Below, piece by piece: positions 1 through 10,387 of a stretch of DNA of 64,000 bases. How positions within the stretch are numbered: position 1 is the stretch's first letter; each line of letters starts with the position of its first letter. Below the pieces are notes generated by a model, which saw nothing but the letters and a program-made list of their open reading frames with translations, searched no databases and was not told the origin of the DNA. Source of the DNA: Chytriomyces cf. hyalinus JEL632 (lineage: Eukaryota; Chytridiomycota; Chytridiomycetes; Chytridiales; Chytriomycetaceae); assembly GCA_025435555.1 (NCBI GenBank), contig JAIWWG010000070.1, positions 1 through 64,000 on the forward strand. Direction: 5' to 3'. Position numbers and translations under genes: made by a program.

Positions 1-129
1 AGCCGAACTGCATGGAACAAACACAGAGATGACATACAAGTGCTTCTTTCAGCCAAAATTGCAGAGGAGTTCTCTGCTGGAGATGCTGAAGTTGTGATCA
101 AAGCAGTTGATGAGGAGACAGTGTATTAA
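1..129 (+). CDS. C-terminal end of a transposon companion gene, cut by the window edge
   Basis: An open frame runs from base 1 to a TAA stop at 127-129 and would give the last 42 residues of a protein. It is rich in Ala, Glu, Asp and Val and matches no domain I recognise. It ends only about 43 bases from the stop of a degraded transposase on the opposite strand. This is the same convergent layout as the intact element at 2032-4430, so I read it as the second gene of a related transposon. I see no clear residue similarity to the companion protein of the intact element, so the link rests on position alone. Confidence 0.4.
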   Translation, partial: SRTAWNKHRDDIQVLLSAKIAEEFSAGDAEVVIKAVDEETVY

Positions 130-171
130 AGAGCACTGACTTTTATTTCACGTCGTAACAAACACTTCAGT

Positions 172-1383
172 TAAAGATAATTTGCATGCTTAAAACATGA
201 AACTGTGGCAGGACTTTGAATTACCATGCATGCCTCTTCAATTGCATCAGCTTGATTGATGTTTTTTAAGTGCTCTTTGAAACGCCGCAGATACGTCTTG
301 ACAAGATGAAAACTTTGCTCAATCTGAAATAGAAACATGGCACTTCAACTGTTGTGCAGGAATTGCATAATATTACTTACTGGATTAAAATCTGGCAAGT
401 ATGGAGGAAGAAACACAAGGATGACACCAGCACTGAGACAGGCATCAGATATCCATGCGTCTTTATGAATGGAGAATTGTCCAAGACCAAAACACTATTG
501 GGCAAGGGATATGGGTTCATGACTGGCAGCTTTAATAGAATAATTACTTAGCTCAACAACCCACTTGATTTTTTGCAGTATACTCACCAGTTCATCAACA
601 AGCCACTCAAAGAAATCCTCTGCTTTAACTGATCCATTTTTTATCAGATGTGAAAGATAGCCTTCCGTATAAATTGCTGCCAACAATGAACAGCCAGTCC
701 CTCACACAAATGGGCCTGCACGATGGGCTGGTAGGCCAACAAATGAATATCCATGCCACTGCTCAGGTTTTTGATTAATAGCTGATTTGTCTGCAAAAAC
801 CAATTGTTTGGCGGAAAATTGAGCAATGAATTGGAGGAAATTCATTCATTTGACTTCATTACGTTCAGAGGCAACAACTGCAAGCTGGGCAATTGTTGTG
901 CTTGAAGAGGAGCAGGCAAAGAATGAGAATAATTTTGTCATACCCTTTTATGAGTGTATCCGCAATGCCACAAGCATTGCCACATTGTGGCCAAGACACT
1001 TTCTGATTTGACACCTTGGTGACTTCATCAAGGAGCTCATCAATATACCAGTCCTTCCATCTTGTCAGCAGTGCTTGTATGTGCTGGGGTATCCACCATT
1101 TAAACAATGAAATGAATTAGCCAACCAGTTGACTCATGACTTTCACTTGCTCCTCAATGATCCGCTTCCTTCCACCTGTGGATGCAAAGGGGCTCCGAAG
1201 TGTTCCATAAGTGTTGAAGTTTGCGCGGGTTTGATGAACAATGTCCACCTTCACAAATAGTTGCTTGCATGAGTCAGCCATGCTGTTGCCTTCCAGCTGG
1301 GAGTAGATGATTTGCCATTGCTGGGAGGGCAGGGAGGGGGATGGGAAGGTAGATGGGCCATTGTAGCGGAGCAGCATGGCCAA
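172..1383 (-). pseudogene. Decayed IS630/Tc1-type transposase
   Basis: Reading the minus strand, scattered frames recover a DDE_3-type transposase of the fungal IS630-like kind. The N-terminal part near 1117-1280 has a helix-turn-helix-like stretch with YGTLRSPF and a basic GGRKRI segment. Next comes DWYIDELLDE at about 1030-1060, then the first catalytic Asp in QLVFADKSAINQ near 790-815. A region resembling the second Asp strand follows near 470-500, then VFLPPYLPDFNP near 380-430, and a C-terminal tail ends at about 172. These pieces lie in different frames with in-frame stops, so the gene is broken. Its stop faces the partial ORF at 1-129. Confidence 0.7.
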
Positions 1384-2029
1384 TAATCACAAGAGACTTG
1401 ACATATTTGATAAATTATTACTAATATTATGAGGTGCATCATTGGACCAATCCAGTGGGCCTTCACAGTAGCATGCTAGTAACAGAGGCCCTAGTGGACT
1501 TAATATTATGGCTTATGCAAGATTACATTGGTTACTGTATGACCTATATCTTAAGAGACTAAACCATTATTGTGGGACCTTGTTACTGCTTGAATGGAAC
1601 ATGGTTTATACCATGACAGATGGCCCCTGGACCAGGGTGGGTCATGGGTTGTGTCACACTCTACTCAGAATCTAATCTCGATCAATTTAGTGTACCCATT
1701 TGCCTAGTGGGTAGCCTGTCCTGAGGGTACTGCCGGGGCCTGTTGCAACTGTAGGTATTGAATAAATTGTACTGTGTACTTGGCTTTGCATTCTAGTCGA
1801 GATCCTTATTGGTGGGGCACTGGGATTCCAGGATTTTAGGGAAGAATTGGTGAGTGCAATTCATCTGTAAATCTCCGAGGTCACGTGGGCAGTTTACCTC
1901 CACGCGACTCATCTTTTATTTTACATATTATCTGTTTAAATTGTATTTCTTGAAACAGAAACGTTGAAATTGCAGAAGGAGCTAAATTTTCATTTAAATT
2001 GCAGAAATCGCACTTGAAACAGTACCTTA
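1384..2029. other. Transposon-flanking DNA without a supported gene
   Basis: No open frame here looks coding. The stretch lies between the decayed transposase and the intact element and may contain the undefined right end of the first element. An AATAAA at about 1770 and a run from about 1650 to 1830 loosely resemble an LTR, but no second copy or target duplication is visible. Confidence 0.5.
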
Positions 2030-2031
2030 TA

Positions 2032-2054
2032 TTGTTGATTTCACATAAAATGTC
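2032..2054 (+). repeat. Left terminal inverted repeat
   Basis: The outer end begins TTGTTGATTTCACA and is preceded by TA at 2030-2031. It pairs with 4408-4430 in inverted orientation with a single T/C mismatch at the fifteenth base. Confidence 0.85.
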
Positions 2055-2238
2055 AAAATTTTCATCCAACTCGCTGAGTTGGAAATAAAAATGCCAGTTT
2101 TCTGACACAGCAACTTGATGAGTTCCATGCTACTAATTGAAATGGAATCGTAAATGAATGAATTCTTTCCATTTCAACGGTTTACGCACGTTTTTCTATG
2201 GCATTCCACTAAAATAGCGTTGTCGACTGGAATCTGAA

Positions 2239-3273
2239 ATGACGTTTTCAGAAGACTTGCGTTGGCGAGCAGTTGTCCTCACCTACGTTTACGACATCAA
2301 CGAAGTAACAGTAGCTGAGATACTAGGCTGCCATGTGAGGACCTTGGCCAGATGGTTGCGTCAGTTTCGGCAAGATGGAAATGTCATGCAACAACGCTAC
2401 CGTTCTACAACCCCTCGGTGGCCACCAGAAGTCATTAGCTTTGTCAGTAACTACGTACAAGAGCATCCTACCTTCTATATTGAAGAGATGCAAGCTGCTT
2501 TGCGAGAGAACTTTCCTCATGTTGCAAACACCAGTGCTTCAACTATCTGCCGTGCTCTTCGATTCGATCTGCATCTATCACGTAAAGTGCTTGCCAAACG
2601 AGCACGAGAAGCATTACCTGTTGAAATTGACTCCTACATGGTGCGTCTGTCACAGTGGTTGACAAACAATGATCAGCTTGTGTTTGTGGATGAATCTTCA
2701 AAAGATGGCCGCTCATCCATTCGGAAAATGGCTTGGTCACGAATCAACACGCCAGCTGTGGTCGACTCACCATTCTCGCGGGGAAATCGAGTATCTGTGC
2801 TTGCTGCTATTGATATCAATGGAATGCTCTGCTGGGATACAACTTGTGGCACTTACTCTCGAGGAACTTTCGACAAAGCAATGATCAGCAAGATTATCCC
2901 CAGAATGAACAAGTATCCATTACCAAGATCTATTTTGGTGTTGGACAATGCCAAAATTCATCTTTACAAGGAGCTATTCGACGCAGTATATGCAATTGGT
3001 TCTCTCGTCATCTTTTTACCTCCATACTGTCCTCAATTCAATCCAATTGAGTACGCATTTGGCCTGATGAAAAGATGGATCATAAAGAATGCTAACCTTT
3101 CATTTCCCCACTATCCTGAAAAAGTTCTTGATATCTGCTTTTCAGCCTTGTATCCAGACGATTTTGGCGCACGTGCTACATTTGAACATTGCAGGTATGG
3201 TCAAAAAGGGATCATTAGCGCAAAGTTTCTACTTGATCGACCAGCTCTTTCTCGTAACCATATGGGTCAATGA
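2239..3273 (+). CDS. IS630/Tc1-type transposase (DD34E)
   Basis: This intact 344-residue transposase would cut and rejoin the ends of its own element. Residues about 8-45 form a helix-turn-helix region (VTVAEILGCHVRTLARWLRQF) typical of sequence-specific end binding. The catalytic triad is visible as Asp151 in LVFVDESS, Asp236 in ILVLDNAKIH and Glu271 in PPYCPQFNPIEYAF. The 34-residue gap between the last two matches the DD34E class. The ATG lies about 207 bases inside the left repeat, and no intron is needed. It converges with the companion gene at 3326-4204. Length and motifs fit a functional enzyme. Activity itself is inference. Confidence 0.93.
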   Translation: MTFSEDLRWRAVVLTYVYDINEVTVAEILGCHVRTLARWLRQFRQDGNVMQQRYRSTTPRWPPEVISFVSNYVQEHPTFYIEEMQAALRENFPHVANTSASTICRALRFDLHLSRKVLAKRAREALPVEIDSYMVRLSQWLTNNDQLVFVDESSKDGRSSIRKMAWSRINTPAVVDSPFSRGNRVSVLAAIDINGMLCWDTTCGTYSRGTFDKAMISKIIPRMNKYPLPRSILVLDNAKIHLYKELFDAVYAIGSLVIFLPPYCPQFNPIEYAFGLMKRWIIKNANLSFPHYPEKVLDICFSALYPDDFGARATFEHCRYGQKGIISAKFLLDRPALSRNHMGQ

Positions 3274-3325
3274 GTGTCATGTGTTTCTCAGACAATAAAT
3301 TTTATTTTGGCTCCAACTTGGTTCA
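3274..3325. terminator. Shared bidirectional polyadenylation region
   Basis: The 52 bases between the two convergent stops contain AATAAA on the plus strand at 3294-3299 and its complement at about 3301-3306. Each transposon gene therefore has a poly(A) signal in the same short palindromic AT-rich patch. Confidence 0.55.
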
Positions 3326-4204
3326 TTACGCACCGGTAGCTTCATGTGCTTCCATTTCCTGCTCATGTTGGTCATCATTGACGCTGTCTCCATCATATCC
3401 AACAGCTTCTGTGGCTCTTCGATTCTCTTCTGTGCTGGGAATTGCCAAAATGTTTCGTAAAAATGTGGCAAACATTTGAGAATCAAAAGTGATTCGAACG
3501 TCGAGTTCAACAGATTGATTAGAAGAGCTTGATCCAGTCCGCATATTGATCATTTGCATATCCAATTGTACCATTTGATTGAAAGTGGCGTTATTAGGTA
3601 CAGTTATTTGAGCATCGTCTGGCTGTCGAGCCAGATCTTGCGCCATAAATGCATGTGCCATCCCCCCTGCAGGTGGTAAATTGGCCACATTTGCTCTTGC
3701 TGCCTCAATACGTTCGACTGCTGCCTGTATGCGTGGCACTGTTGCTCGACGCCGCATTTCTCCAGCTACTCTTCTTCCATTTCCTCTTGCCTCAGATATC
3801 CACAACTGAATTTCGGTTTGGTAGGTAGCTGCACCATTTTGTGTTCTTTGCGCGTTATTCCACGAGTTTGTTAGCTCTGCTATCCAGTTTTCTTCAGTGA
3901 TTTCATGGTATTCTGTTTGTGTTGCAGCTGTTTTGGGGCGGATGAAAACAGCACCATCCCATCGGTATTGATCTAAGCGTTCTGCGGCACGCAATTTTTC
4001 ACTCAGTAGCGTATGGAACACGCGAAACCCTTGATCAATCTGGAAGTTGAAGGTTTCTTTCAACTTGGTAGTGCGTGTAGCTGTCAACGCCTCTCCAACT
4101 TTTGCAATCAACTTGATCGTCAGTCTTTCAGGTAATGGCAGTCGTGATCTTATTTGTCTTGCTTGCCGTGCTGGCGCATCTCCCTGGGGTTCATCGCCTT
4201 CCAT
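3326..4204 (-). CDS. Transposon companion protein, function unknown
   Basis: A 292-residue protein is encoded convergently to the transposase inside the same element. I chose the ATG at 4204; the frame stays open for 22 codons upstream without another ATG. The N-terminus is basic (QARQIRSRLPLPERL). A helical middle follows with the segment ENWIAELTNSWNNAQ, then a long Arg/Ala/Glu-rich helix around residues 140-175, and the C-terminus is acidic (DGDSVNDDQHEQEMEAHE). I recognise no domain. Standard Tc1 and IS630 elements carry a single gene, so this is an accessory protein. A DNA-binding, capture or regulatory role would only be a guess. Confidence 0.8.
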   Translation of the reverse strand: MEGDEPQGDAPARQARQIRSRLPLPERLTIKLIAKVGEALTATRTTKLKETFNFQIDQGFRVFHTLLSEKLRAAERLDQYRWDGAVFIRPKTAATQTEYHEITEENWIAELTNSWNNAQRTQNGAATYQTEIQLWISEARGNGRRVAGEMRRRATVPRIQAAVERIEAARANVANLPPAGGMAHAFMAQDLARQPDDAQITVPNNATFNQMVQLDMQMINMRTGSSSSNQSVELDVRITFDSQMFATFLRNILAIPSTEENRRATEAVGYDGDSVNDDQHEQEMEAHEATGA

Positions 4205-4407
4205 TGTCTTTATAGTAACACAATGCAATTGATGCTGCCGAAGCCCTGGCAGGCTTGAGTGGCTGCTCAAACATGGGTTCAGTGAAGAGATAAATGAATT
4301 TATTACAGAATGTGAGCTTGGTTTTCAAATGCCAAGCTGGCAGATCAACGCAGTTCAACGCAAACATGGATTTGTGCAAAATCGATTTTTATGGGACAAG
4401 AAAACAG

Positions 4408-4430
4408 GACATTTTGTGTGAAATCAACAA
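4408..4430 (-). repeat. Right terminal inverted repeat
   Basis: This is the inverted partner of 2032-2054. On the plus strand it ends GTGTGAAATCAACAA and is followed by TA at 4431-4432. Similarity stops right outside the repeat on both sides apart from the TA, which fixes the element boundary. Confidence 0.85.
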
Positions 4431-4432
4431 TA

Positions 4433-4739
4433 AATATAATATAAATAAAAATACAACTAATAATCAGCCTGGTTCAAGTGCTCTCAACCTGACCTCCTGG
4501 TCCGGTGTCGGCCAATATTCCGCCAGCGTTCCGGCCGATGCCATCGGCCGGCTAACGGTTGGTGGCGCCGGAGGCCGGAACTTGGTCGGAAAATCGGCCA
4601 GAAATCGTTGACGCAGTGGTGGCGTTTCCGATCGTCATTCCGGCAGATACCGGCCGGCCAAATTGCAGGGGTGAACTAGTACTGAATGCGTTGTTTTAAA
4701 CAGGAATGAATGCGCTGGTTGGTGTCTGCTGAACCGTGT
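4433..4739. other. CCGG-rich spacer with a hairpin
   Basis: No gene is supported here. From about 4495 to 4665 the sequence is dense in CCGG, CGGCC and CCGGAA words and differs sharply from the AT-rich transposon beside it. It contains the perfect palindrome at 4531-4551. Confidence 0.6.
4531..4551. repeat. Perfect 10-bp-stem palindrome
   Basis: The left arm CCGGCCGATG and right arm CATCGGCCGG are perfect reverse complements separated by one base. It could form a hairpin in DNA or RNA. No partner gene is apparent. Confidence 0.8.
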
Positions 4740-7700
4740 TTGTGCGTGCAGATTATTGTGGATATCGCGGCAGATTTGTTCATTTCCACGAGCTGCGATG
4801 ACTGATTATCGAGCTTCAAACTACGATATACAAACGCCAAAATAACAGCACGCGGAAGTTTGACGTTAAAACGTCGCGAAAACGGCGGGACACTGAATCT
4901 ATTTCTTGCCTGAGTTTCGCATCTCTCTCCACTACCCACAAGCTGGGCTGCATCAAGACGCAAGATATGGACGCATAATATGTCAGTCATCGGATGGATG
5001 AGTTCGCGTTGCTCCTTTTCAGGAGATCACTGACTGACAGGATCGGGTTTCTTTCCAAATTGTCTGGACAACAGACACATTCAACGCTGATACGCTCTTT
5101 TATGAAGACGGAATATTGAATTTGTGTGAAAGTGTTATGTTTATTGCACAATATTTACATGCCTTCTTTTATACACAAATTTAGTCCCAGTAAATTTGTA
5201 ATTAAGACACGCTGCATAAATATGACCCCAAAACTCTCACAGAACCACCCAGCACTGCTCACCATTAGCCGGGAATTCCAACACGGAACTCATCGGGACT
5301 GGCTGTGCATTCATCACACCGGTGATGGCATTGGGGATGCTCCATTCAATGATCCGTCGAGATGCCCAAAACAACAAACTTACAACGTCAATATTCCTTA
5401 TACTCTTGTCCCAGTTTTTTGATGCGTTCCTCTTTGAGACGGTGGACTGGATTGCTTCAAACTATGTCGTCCAGAGAAGTGACGGACTCAACTTCTTGGT
5501 GGCGTGTGCGAGCAATCTGTGTTCACACTTGGAGAGATATACATCACGCGAATCGGCATTATCTGCAAAGCTGGAGAGAACAGACGATGCTAATCAAACC
5601 ATGCTCGTTCCGAGACAGAATAGCAGTGCATGTGCTCATGAGTCACACCTTCCGCGGGGTTGCGATGCAAACTCCGTCTCGTGAAGCTGCGATATATTTC
5701 GATGGCACACGCTTTGGCCGTTTTTCGATGCTTCATGAGTGACAATGCGCACGATGCCGTCCTTGTATCTGAGCGATGGTGTGGCCCATTTCTGAGTGAA
5801 GAATTTGCACGGTGCATTGTTGGGCGGCGATCGATCTATTCATTGGCTCCCAAAATTCTTGGCGGGCGAAAAAAGGCGCACAAAAACGATTTGCACGTCA
5901 AACGGAGGAGATAACTTCGCTTTCTATTCTGTGGGTGCTTGAAGTGTGCCATTTTTCCCTTGCACACCAAGAGGCGGTGGTGGGGTTCTCACATCACGGA
6001 TGTAAATGGGAGAAGTAAATAACATAAACAACGCGTGATTTATGTGTCTGCTGGGGGTGTAAGCGAGTGGGGCATTCGACATGCCAATGCCTTTGTTCAG
6101 TTCCCAACTTGACGGAGAAACCAAAACAAACGAAGAAATATTTTGTACTTTTCGAGTGAACCAAGTCTGAAAAAAGGCCCAACCAACACTGGTAACCAAC
6201 ACGCCCACAGAACCCTCGCCACAGCAGCAAACAACCACCACATACACGCAGGTAAGAGGAGTTGTTGGGTGACTCTCTGCGCTTGCCGCTGCGATTCGCT
6301 CCAATTAAACTGGTCCTTCAGATGTGCCACACCTTGCTCCAAACCATGACGTCTCACAACCATCACCGCCACGGTAGTCACTGTCCGGGTGTGTAAATCA
6401 TTTCCTTGCTACACTTCACCCACCACCAGTGGTGGGCTCACCTTTTCCTACCTCACGCTGACTGACGCATCCTTCCAGATAGATCACCACCGTCACCAAA
6501 AACAATCCGTAAAGGCCGACCCCACTGTCGTCTATTCGAATCCTCGAAGTGTCCTCGTTTTGACCCACGACATCACATCCAGTAACCTGCAAGTCTCTGT
6601 TTACGAGCGAGTCATCCCGCCAAAAGCCAACCATCCATCATCAACGACTCTACTTCAGCCATTATGTCCTTCTTTTCGAATACCGCGGTATCTTCCAGCC
6701 GACTCATCTATATTACTGCCGGACTCATGTTTGACCCAGCATCACCAAGACCGTTCGGCGGTCCAAAAATCCAACCGGGATACGTGAATTATGTCGGAAC
6801 CACAGTTCCTTCGCTTTTGCAATATCTCGTGGAATCCAGTTTCAGATGGTACTGGGGATGTCGCGGGAGGGACGCACTGGATTTTTTGACGCGCAGTGTA
6901 AACAAAGCTCGGCAATTGCATTTTGCCGGGAATGCAGACTTTTTGAACGAACTGATGCTCAAGGGGATGAAGAAGGCGGGACATATTGAATGGAGTGGGG
7001 TCCTGAGGATTCCAGAATCTTTGCGGCATAGACCGGAGCCGTTTTCAGATGCGGGTCGAGATGGGGTATTCTTCACACCTCGACTGAGTGGTGTCAAGAA
7101 GGAGGGAAGGGGGTGAGGGATCATTGTTCCGGTGAGATTTTCCCTGCTTGATTTTGAAACAAATAAACGACACATAGCCAATAGACTTTCCTCGTTCGCG
7201 GTTATTTTCGCCTCTACGACGCAACGTTTGGATTTTGTGGAGTGAAGCTGAGTGTCGTTGTTTGTTTGTTGTTTGTTTTTGGTAATCTTGGAACTTTGAT
7301 TCTTGCCGTTTGGACGTGGTTTGAATTTGTCCGTCTGTGGGCACAAATTTCATCCATTGGCACCCGACTAAGAACTGCGCCCCGTTTCAAATGGGCTTAC
7401 ATTAATATGGGTGGCGGTGGGATAATCGATATCATTCATTGTGTTGTGCGTGTTTTTTGGAAGCACCGGAAGCTTGCCGCGGTGAACTCGGTGTCGGTGT
7501 CGGTGTCGTTGGTAGAGGTGGTTTGAGACTGGCAGCCGTGTCCACCTCTTGATAGTGTACCATCCCAAGCCATCACTTGCTGAAGATGCGGGGGTCCAGG
7601 GACATTCTGAGGCTGTATCGTGCGAGACACCGAGGCCGTATGGAATGAGGTTGTACTGAGAGATGAACTGAGGAATGAACTGAGGCTCTGTTTCCGTCCC

Positions 7701-8160
7701 TCTATTGGCATGGTTCTTGTCGAAACGACAGCCATGGAATCCGATTCAACTTTCAAAGATGGGCTGCTCGTGGATTCATGACTGCTGCCCCTTGCATCAG
7801 TGCGCTGGGCCGTAACCTGCACCGATATGAACCTATGGTTTGATGGGCCAACTCGCCGGATGTAACAACGCAATTTGGAGTGAGTTTTTTTTTGGGTCAG
7901 TTCCTGCACACTACTTGTGGGGGTTCATGCGGGGGACTTGGCAAAATTGGTCATTTTTTGCAAGGGGCAGGGGTGCGCTTTAAACGACTTGGGCAAAGCC
8001 GAACCAGGGAGGGATTTTCCGCATGACCGGGGGGTCGGGGGGGATTCAACTCAAACAAGGTGGTCGCTTTGCCAGGTCTCTCGCAAGGCTGCTTGTTGAC
8101 CCAACTGACACTTCCATGCATTGTCAAAGTACGGGGGTGCGGCCACGCGTCCATTACTAA
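4740..8160 (+). repeat. Segmental repeat unit, copy A (forward)
   Basis: Copy A is homologous to copy B (about 8310-11450, forward) and copy C (about 12090-15200, inverted). From about 5460 to 6200 it is nearly identical to B while C is clearly diverged. From about 6400 to 7240 all three are nearly identical. From about 7240 to 8087 it is nearly identical to C while B is diverged. The left part (about 4740-5440) is only weakly similar among copies. It contains the 150-residue ORF at 6664-7116. I see no terminal repeats or transposase gene that would make it a standard mobile element. Confidence 0.8.
6664..7116 (+). CDS. Repeat-unit protein, unrecognised (copy A)
   Basis: A 150-residue ORF starts at an ATG with the protein beginning MSFFSNTAVSSSRLIYITAG and ends at TGA. 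It contains FRWYWGCRGRDALDFL and a basic, Pro/Arg-rich tail. The same ORF occurs in copies B and C with only a few substitutions, for example Asn for Asp in GYVNYVG here. In B and C the frame stays open for 35 more codons upstream of this ATG. In copy A a one-base difference in the A-run of the CCAAAAGCC stretch near 6630 shifts that upstream frame. I recognise no domain. Conservation across copies may reflect recent duplication rather than selection. Confidence 0.5.
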   Translation: MSFFSNTAVSSSRLIYITAGLMFDPASPRPFGGPKIQPGYVNYVGTTVPSLLQYLVESSFRWYWGCRGRDALDFLTRSVNKARQLHFAGNADFLNELMLKGMKKAGHIEWSGVLRIPESLRHRPEPFSDAGRDGVFFTPRLSGVKKEGRG

Positions 8161-8309
8161 TGCTCATAAAAAAAAGCTGTCAACACAATTAATTGGCAAA
8201 TTCTGTGTTCTGGCGAAGGTGAACTTTACGTTATTTTACGCAGCGCAACTAGCGGCGCATGTAGCCCGTGCTGAATCTGTCTTTTTTTCTCTTGCCGCCG
8301 TTTTTTGTG
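7117..8309. other. Repeat-unit right part, no supported gene
   Basis: The minus strand is open from about 7909 to 7436 but lacks an ATG at its start. It corresponds loosely to the longer minus-strand ORF of copy B. A short tandem run of GGTGTC words lies near 7490-7510. Homology to copy C stops abruptly at about 8087. Confidence 0.5.
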
Positions 8310-9930
8310 AGTTTCGGCGCAGATTTGTTCAAGTCAGTTCTCACATGGCCTTGCTGCCATGTCCGACATCGAACTTCGAACCACAATTGGACGAAGCCAA
8401 AATCATATTGCGCGGAATGCATCATAACTGCACAAGTCGTATTAATTCGACCAAGCGGGTCTTTAAATCCATTTCTTCCGTGTGTTTCGCGACGCTCTTC
8501 TGCCCAAAACTCGGGTCAACTTAAACTCTTGGCGCATATTCAGTCAGTCATCGGGTGGATGAGTTCGCGTCACTCCTATTCAGGATATCACTGACTGACA
8601 GGGTCAGGTTTCTTTCTGAACTGTCTCGGCAACGTAGGAAGACATGGAATCAACGCTCTGGCGCACTTAGTGACGATGCAGCTCATGGGGCGTGACTGCG
8701 GGTCCATCGCGCCGCCGCTTGGCATCGGGGATGCTCAGCTCGATGGCCGCAAACAACAAACATACCAACGTCAATATTCCTCGTTCTCTTGCCCAGTCTT
8801 CTGAAATCTTCCCCTTGAGACAATCGACTGGATTACTGCAAACTATGCCTTGCAGAGCTCTGACGGACTCAACTTCTTGGTGGCGTGTGCGAGCAATCTG
8901 TGTTCACACTTGGAGAGATATACATCACGCGAATCGGCATTATCTGCAAAGCTGGAGAGAACAGACGATGCTAATCAAACCATGCTCGTTCCGAGACAGA
9001 ATAGCAGTGCATGTGCTCATGAGTCACACCTTCCGCGGGGTTGCGATGCAAACTCCGTCTCGTGAAGCTGCGATATATTTCGATGGCACACGCTTTGGCC
9101 GTTTTTCGATGCTTCATGAGTGACAATGCGCACGATGCCGTCCTTGTATCTGAGCGATGGTGTGGCCCATTTCTGAGTGAAGAATTTGCACGGTGCATTG
9201 TTGGGCGGCGATCGATCTATTCATTGGCTCCCAAAATTCTTGGCGGGCGAAAAAAAGGCGCACAAAAACGATTTGCACGTCAAACGGAGGAGATAACTTC
9301 GCTTTCTATTCTGTGGGTGCTTGAAGTGTGCCATTTTTCCCTTGCACACCAAGAGGCGGTGGTGGGGTTCTCACATCACGGATGTAAATGGGAGAAGTAA
9401 ATAACATAAACAACGCGTGATTTATGTGTCTGCTGGGGGTGTAAGCGAGTGGGGCATTCGACATGCCAATGCCTTTGTTCAGTTCCCAACTTGACGGAGA
9501 AACCAAAACAAACGAAGAAATATTTTGTACTTTTCGAGTGAACCAAGTCTGAAAAAAGGCCCAACCAACACTGGCTAAACTGGCACTTCAGATGTGCCAC
9601 ACCTTGCTCCAAACCATGACGTCTCACAACCATCACCGCCACGGTAGTCACTGTCCGGGTGTGTAAATCATTTCCTTGCTACACTTCACCCACCACCAGT
9701 GGTGCGCTCACCTTTTCCTACGTCACGCTGACTGATGCATCCCTCCAGATCCTCCACGTCACCAAAAACAATCCGTCAAGGCTGACCGCACTGTCATCTA
9801 TTCCAATCCTCGAAGTGTTCTCGTTTTGACCCACGACATCACATCTAGTAACCTGCAAGTCTCTGTTTGCGAGCCAATCATCCCGCCAAAAAGCCAACCA
9901 TCCATCATCAACGACTCTACTTCAGCCATT

Positions 9931-10383
9931 ATGTCCTTCTTTTCGAATACCGCGGTATCTTCCAGCCGACTCATCTATATTACTGCCGGACTCATGTTTG
10001 ACCCAGCATCACCAAGACCGTTCGGCGGTCCAAAAATCCAACCGGGATACGTGGACTATGTCGGAACCACAGTTCCTTCGCTTTTGCAATATCTCGTGGA
10101 ATCCAGTTTCAGATGGTACTGGGGATGTCGCGGGAGGGACGCACTGGATTTTTTGACGCGCAGTGTAAACAAAGCTCGGCAATTGCATTTTGCCGGGAAT
10201 GCAGACTTTTTGAACGAACTGATGCTCAAGGGGATGAAGAAGGCGGGACATATTGAATGGAGTGGGGTCCTGAGGATTCCAGAATCTTTGCGGCATAGAC
10301 CGGAGCCGTTTTCAGATGCGGGTCGAGATGGGGTATTCTTCACACCTCGACTGAGTGGTGTCAAGAATGAGGGAAGGGGGTGA
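9931..10383 (+). CDS. Repeat-unit protein, unrecognised (copy B)
   Basis: This is the copy B version of the 150-residue ORF, beginning MSFFSNTAV and ending with GVKNEGRG before TGA. The frame is open upstream to 9826 (THDITSSNLQVSV), but the only upstream in-frame start is TTG, so I use the ATG. It differs from copy A by only a few residues. The stop is four bases before the stop of the convergent minus-strand ORF at 10388-11119. Function is unknown. Confidence 0.5.
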   Translation: MSFFSNTAVSSSRLIYITAGLMFDPASPRPFGGPKIQPGYVDYVGTTVPSLLQYLVESSFRWYWGCRGRDALDFLTRSVNKARQLHFAGNADFLNELMLKGMKKAGHIEWSGVLRIPESLRHRPEPFSDAGRDGVFFTPRLSGVKNEGRG

Positions 10384-10387
10384 GGGA

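Larger units (their letters stand above)
2032..4430 (+). mobile_element. Complete IS630/Tc1-like DNA transposon with two convergent genes
   Basis: The element is 2,399 bp long. Its ends are 23-bp inverted repeats (2032-2054 and 4408-4430) that differ at one position, and TA dinucleotides flank both ends (2030-2031 and 4431-4432). TA target duplication is the hallmark of the IS630-Tc1-mariner superfamily. Inside are a DD34E transposase reading inward from the left and a second gene of about 292 codons reading inward from the right. The two stops are about 50 bases apart. Both reading frames are open and the repeats are nearly perfect, so the copy appears young. Confidence 0.85.

Noticed and set aside
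1650-1850. Possible solo LTR-like fragment with TG start, AATAAA and CA end
   Set aside because: No second copy, no target duplication and no primer-binding site could be seen, so the resemblance is too weak to annotate.
4460-4480. tRNA-like B-box word GGTTCAAGTGC hinting at a SINE
   Set aside because: No matching A box, no poly(A) tail and no second copy in the window.
5924-6381. Overlapping minus-strand ORFs in repeat copy A, repeated in copy B
   Set aside because: They recur only because the DNA is duplicated; copy C breaks them, and no domain is visible.
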